Positions 62,023 through 64,000 of a DNA stretch of 64,000 bases are shown here, in pieces. Each line of letters starts with the position of its first letter. The first letter of the stretch is position 1. Where the stretch lies: NCBI GenBank assembly GCA_014549065.1, contig JACDOX010000040.1, positions 3,985,750 through 4,049,749 on the forward strand, given 5' to 3'. The translations under genes and the position numbers were made by a program. The notes under the pieces are model-generated. The model ran no database searches and was not told where the DNA came from. It worked only from the letters and a program-made list of their open reading frames with translations. This stretch comes from Cardinalis cardinalis (taxonomy: Eukaryota > Chordata > Aves > Passeriformes > Cardinalidae).

Positions 62023-64000
62023 AAAAGAATAGAACTTGCTATTGGGCTTCTCTGCAAAGACAAAGGTGGAAAAAATAAACACCAAAACACAGAGATCTCA
62101 AGACCATGCCTGCATGAGAGTTTTGGGAGGGAAAAACAAAGATTTGTGTTGCAGTTTTCAACTCATGGAGCCAATTACAAGATTCAAANAGCTCTCTAAA
62201 AATGACTCTGATTTTAGTAAGGTTCAATTTTCTGTGTAGGCAACTCTACTGCAAACCTCACGTGCAGTCAATAGGAATTGAAAAGGGGGAAAAGCAGTAC
62301 TTAAAGAATTTATGTACTTTCTGCATGCATACTCGTATGAGGGAGTATCCAAGAAGGAATGCCATACTACCTTTTTGTTTGTTACCTGGGATATACTTGG
62401 AGTGTTTTTAATTTCTACAAAAATCTGTTAAGGAGAGGATGCTTACAGTTTTAGTTTTAATAAGAAACAGAATGTAATAATTACATTTTACAAATAGCAG
62501 TGAAAGTGAGAGACCACTTCTGCCCACCTAATGGCAACTTTAAGGACTTAATTGCAAAAAACCCAAATGGACAAATTATTATAGAAATGTCACAGCTTTT
62601 AAAACATGTTCAAGTGTAAATGGGGCTACAGTCTGGTGCTATAATACAACATTAGCACAAAAAAGATGTGCAATAAGGCATCCCAGAACCAGTGTCTGCT
62701 TGCACCTCCTCTACCACCTAAAATGTGAAAGGCTAGAATGATTTCAGTTTCTATGCTAGAGTACATATTTTCCCTTCTACTGCTCCAGAGTGGACCTCAG
62801 GAGCTAAAGAGTTCATCAATGAATTAATATTTTAGGGCGACATGGAAGAAAAGTGTCTGTAGTGGCGCAATAATCAAACCCATTGCTGAATATCTCTACC
62901 TAAAAGATATAGGAGCAAAGGCAAAGAATTGAATTAAAATCTTAATGTTTTCAGGATTAGGGGATAAAATTTACTTTCTCTTCTTTATTCTTTCACTCTG
63001 TGGCAGAGAGTTTACATCTTCTGGGCTGGAGATGACTGGTAGAGTTACACAAGACCTGGGGAAGCTCTATCACTAAATGTCTGATAAAATAAAAGGAGTT
63101 ACAAAGCAAATATGTCTAGGANTTACAAGGGTATATATAACAGCCTTTAGCAGAAAGAAGGAACTAGCAGGTCTGTTGATTCCNTGATTCAGGCAGGAAA
63201 TTCTCTTCCAAAATGTGTTTGTTATTCACTGTGTCCAGACATGACCACAGCAGCTTCNTCCATTTTATGATTGCATGACAACAATTCTAAAACATTTATG
63301 AAAAATGGCTGTGCTATGTTTAGAAGCACCTGAAATAACCAGGAACATATCTCTGCCCTCAGGTTATAAACTAGGGCTGTGTAATGACCATGTGGTCAGA
63401 AAAGGAAGGGGTAAGTTTACTTGAAACCAGAGAAGACCTCCCCCAAATGATTCTTAAAAACATTATGTTAGAGCCTATTCTGGTAAATTCCAAAGTAAAA
63501 ATTGAGGGAACTCTCCTCAAATTGTCATCTGTTGCCTGTTGCTAACTTAAAATGCAGCAGAGGTAAACACCAAATTGCATTACTACAAAGGGTCATTCAA
63601 AACATAATTTGCTATATATAATGCTCACTTTTCTGAGTCACTGAAATGCTCTCTCACGTCTGCTGAAGGAATAAATGTTTCACCTTACAGTGTGAGCACT
63701 CATAGATAGCACATCTGCCTTGCATCCACTTTGAGTAAAGCCATTGCACACATGGTGCTGGCAGATTGCATGAATCACACGGGTCAGTTGCTGCTCTCTG
63801 ATNGGATGTTTTATGTCTGCAACCACAGCAGTGGGAAATGTAAAGCTGATGATTCTAGGAGTTAACTAGAAAACTCATAATACTTGATTTTTATTTCACT
63901 TAATGTCTTAATCCCTGAAGTCTAAAGATTATTTCAGAATATTTTTATGCCTATCTAAAATGCTAGTGTTCTTCAGAAGGCATATACATTTGAGANCATT

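Larger units (their letters stand above)
55318..64000 (+). other. DCN: DCN intron 2 (5' part, runs off the window)
   Basis: Starts with the consensus donor GTAAGC. I looked for exon 3, which should encode a VPKDLPPDTTLLDLQNN-like segment, and did not find it, so the intron is at least 8.7 kb. It holds a hairpin-forming tandem repeat at 56833-56879, a CR1 fragment at 61653-62022, an unexplained antisense coding-like block at 59805-60118, and otherwise AT-rich sequence without recognisable genes. Confidence 0.8.

Noticed and set aside
55318..64000. Search for DCN exon 3 (start of the leucine-rich repeats)
   Set aside because: No segment encoding the conserved KDLPPDTTLLDLQNN-like stretch was seen; it should lie to the right of the window.

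Overview
This window looks like a piece of a bird genome, plausibly a songbird, although nothing in it pins the species. The evidence is several truncated CR1 retrotransposons, the usual avian LINE, and an N-terminal coding exon that reads as avian decorin. The DNA is mostly AT-rich and CpG-poor with long intergenic and intronic stretches. I see no prokaryotic genes, operons, CRISPR arrays or intact retroviruses. Single ambiguous bases are scattered throughout, and one 265-base assembly gap (15288-15552) follows a (CCTTC)n array.

The one gene I recognise with confidence is DCN (decorin) on the + strand. A TATA-like box near 50934 is followed by a short non-coding leader exon that ends at a donor at 50995/50996. 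A 4.1 kb intron follows. Exon 2 (55082-55317) carries the start codon, signal peptide, propeptide, glycosaminoglycan-attachment region and the N-terminal cysteine cluster. The rest of the window (55318-64000) is intron 2; the exons for the leucine-rich repeats lie beyond the right edge. In other vertebrates LUM, KERA and EPYC follow DCN, and a gene-poor interval leads back towards BTG1. The first 50 kb here fits that gene-poor interval.

That 50 kb is filled with repeat relics. There are CR1 3' ends at about 4.0, 6.8-7.3, 31.8, 34.7-35.8, 41.1 and 48.2-48.7 kb, with a younger copy at 61.7-62.0 kb inside DCN intron 2. There are also two tRNA-like SINE relics (18.0 and 34.6 kb), two (CCTTC)n arrays, several A/T-rich simple repeats and short tandem duplications. 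Several hairpins stand out, the best at 19.11-19.16 kb.

The most interesting unexplained signals are coding-like islands that I cannot assign to a family. At 47486-47699 (+) there is an exon-like block with coding-type codon use, two usable acceptors and a strong CAG/GTAAAG donor. A possible phase-compatible upstream block lies at 43127-43246. A very strong acceptor at 51412, followed by a short frame, a stop and an AATAAA signal, lies inside DCN intron 1. Together they could be the end of an unannotated gene just upstream of, and overlapping, DCN. A separate 104-codon protein-like block lies antisense in DCN intron 2 (59805-60118). A small CpG-dense patch at 26.2-26.3 kb has a strong Kozak ATG, a hydrophobic start and a donor site, and may be a promoter with a first exon. 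All of these are inferences from sequence alone.
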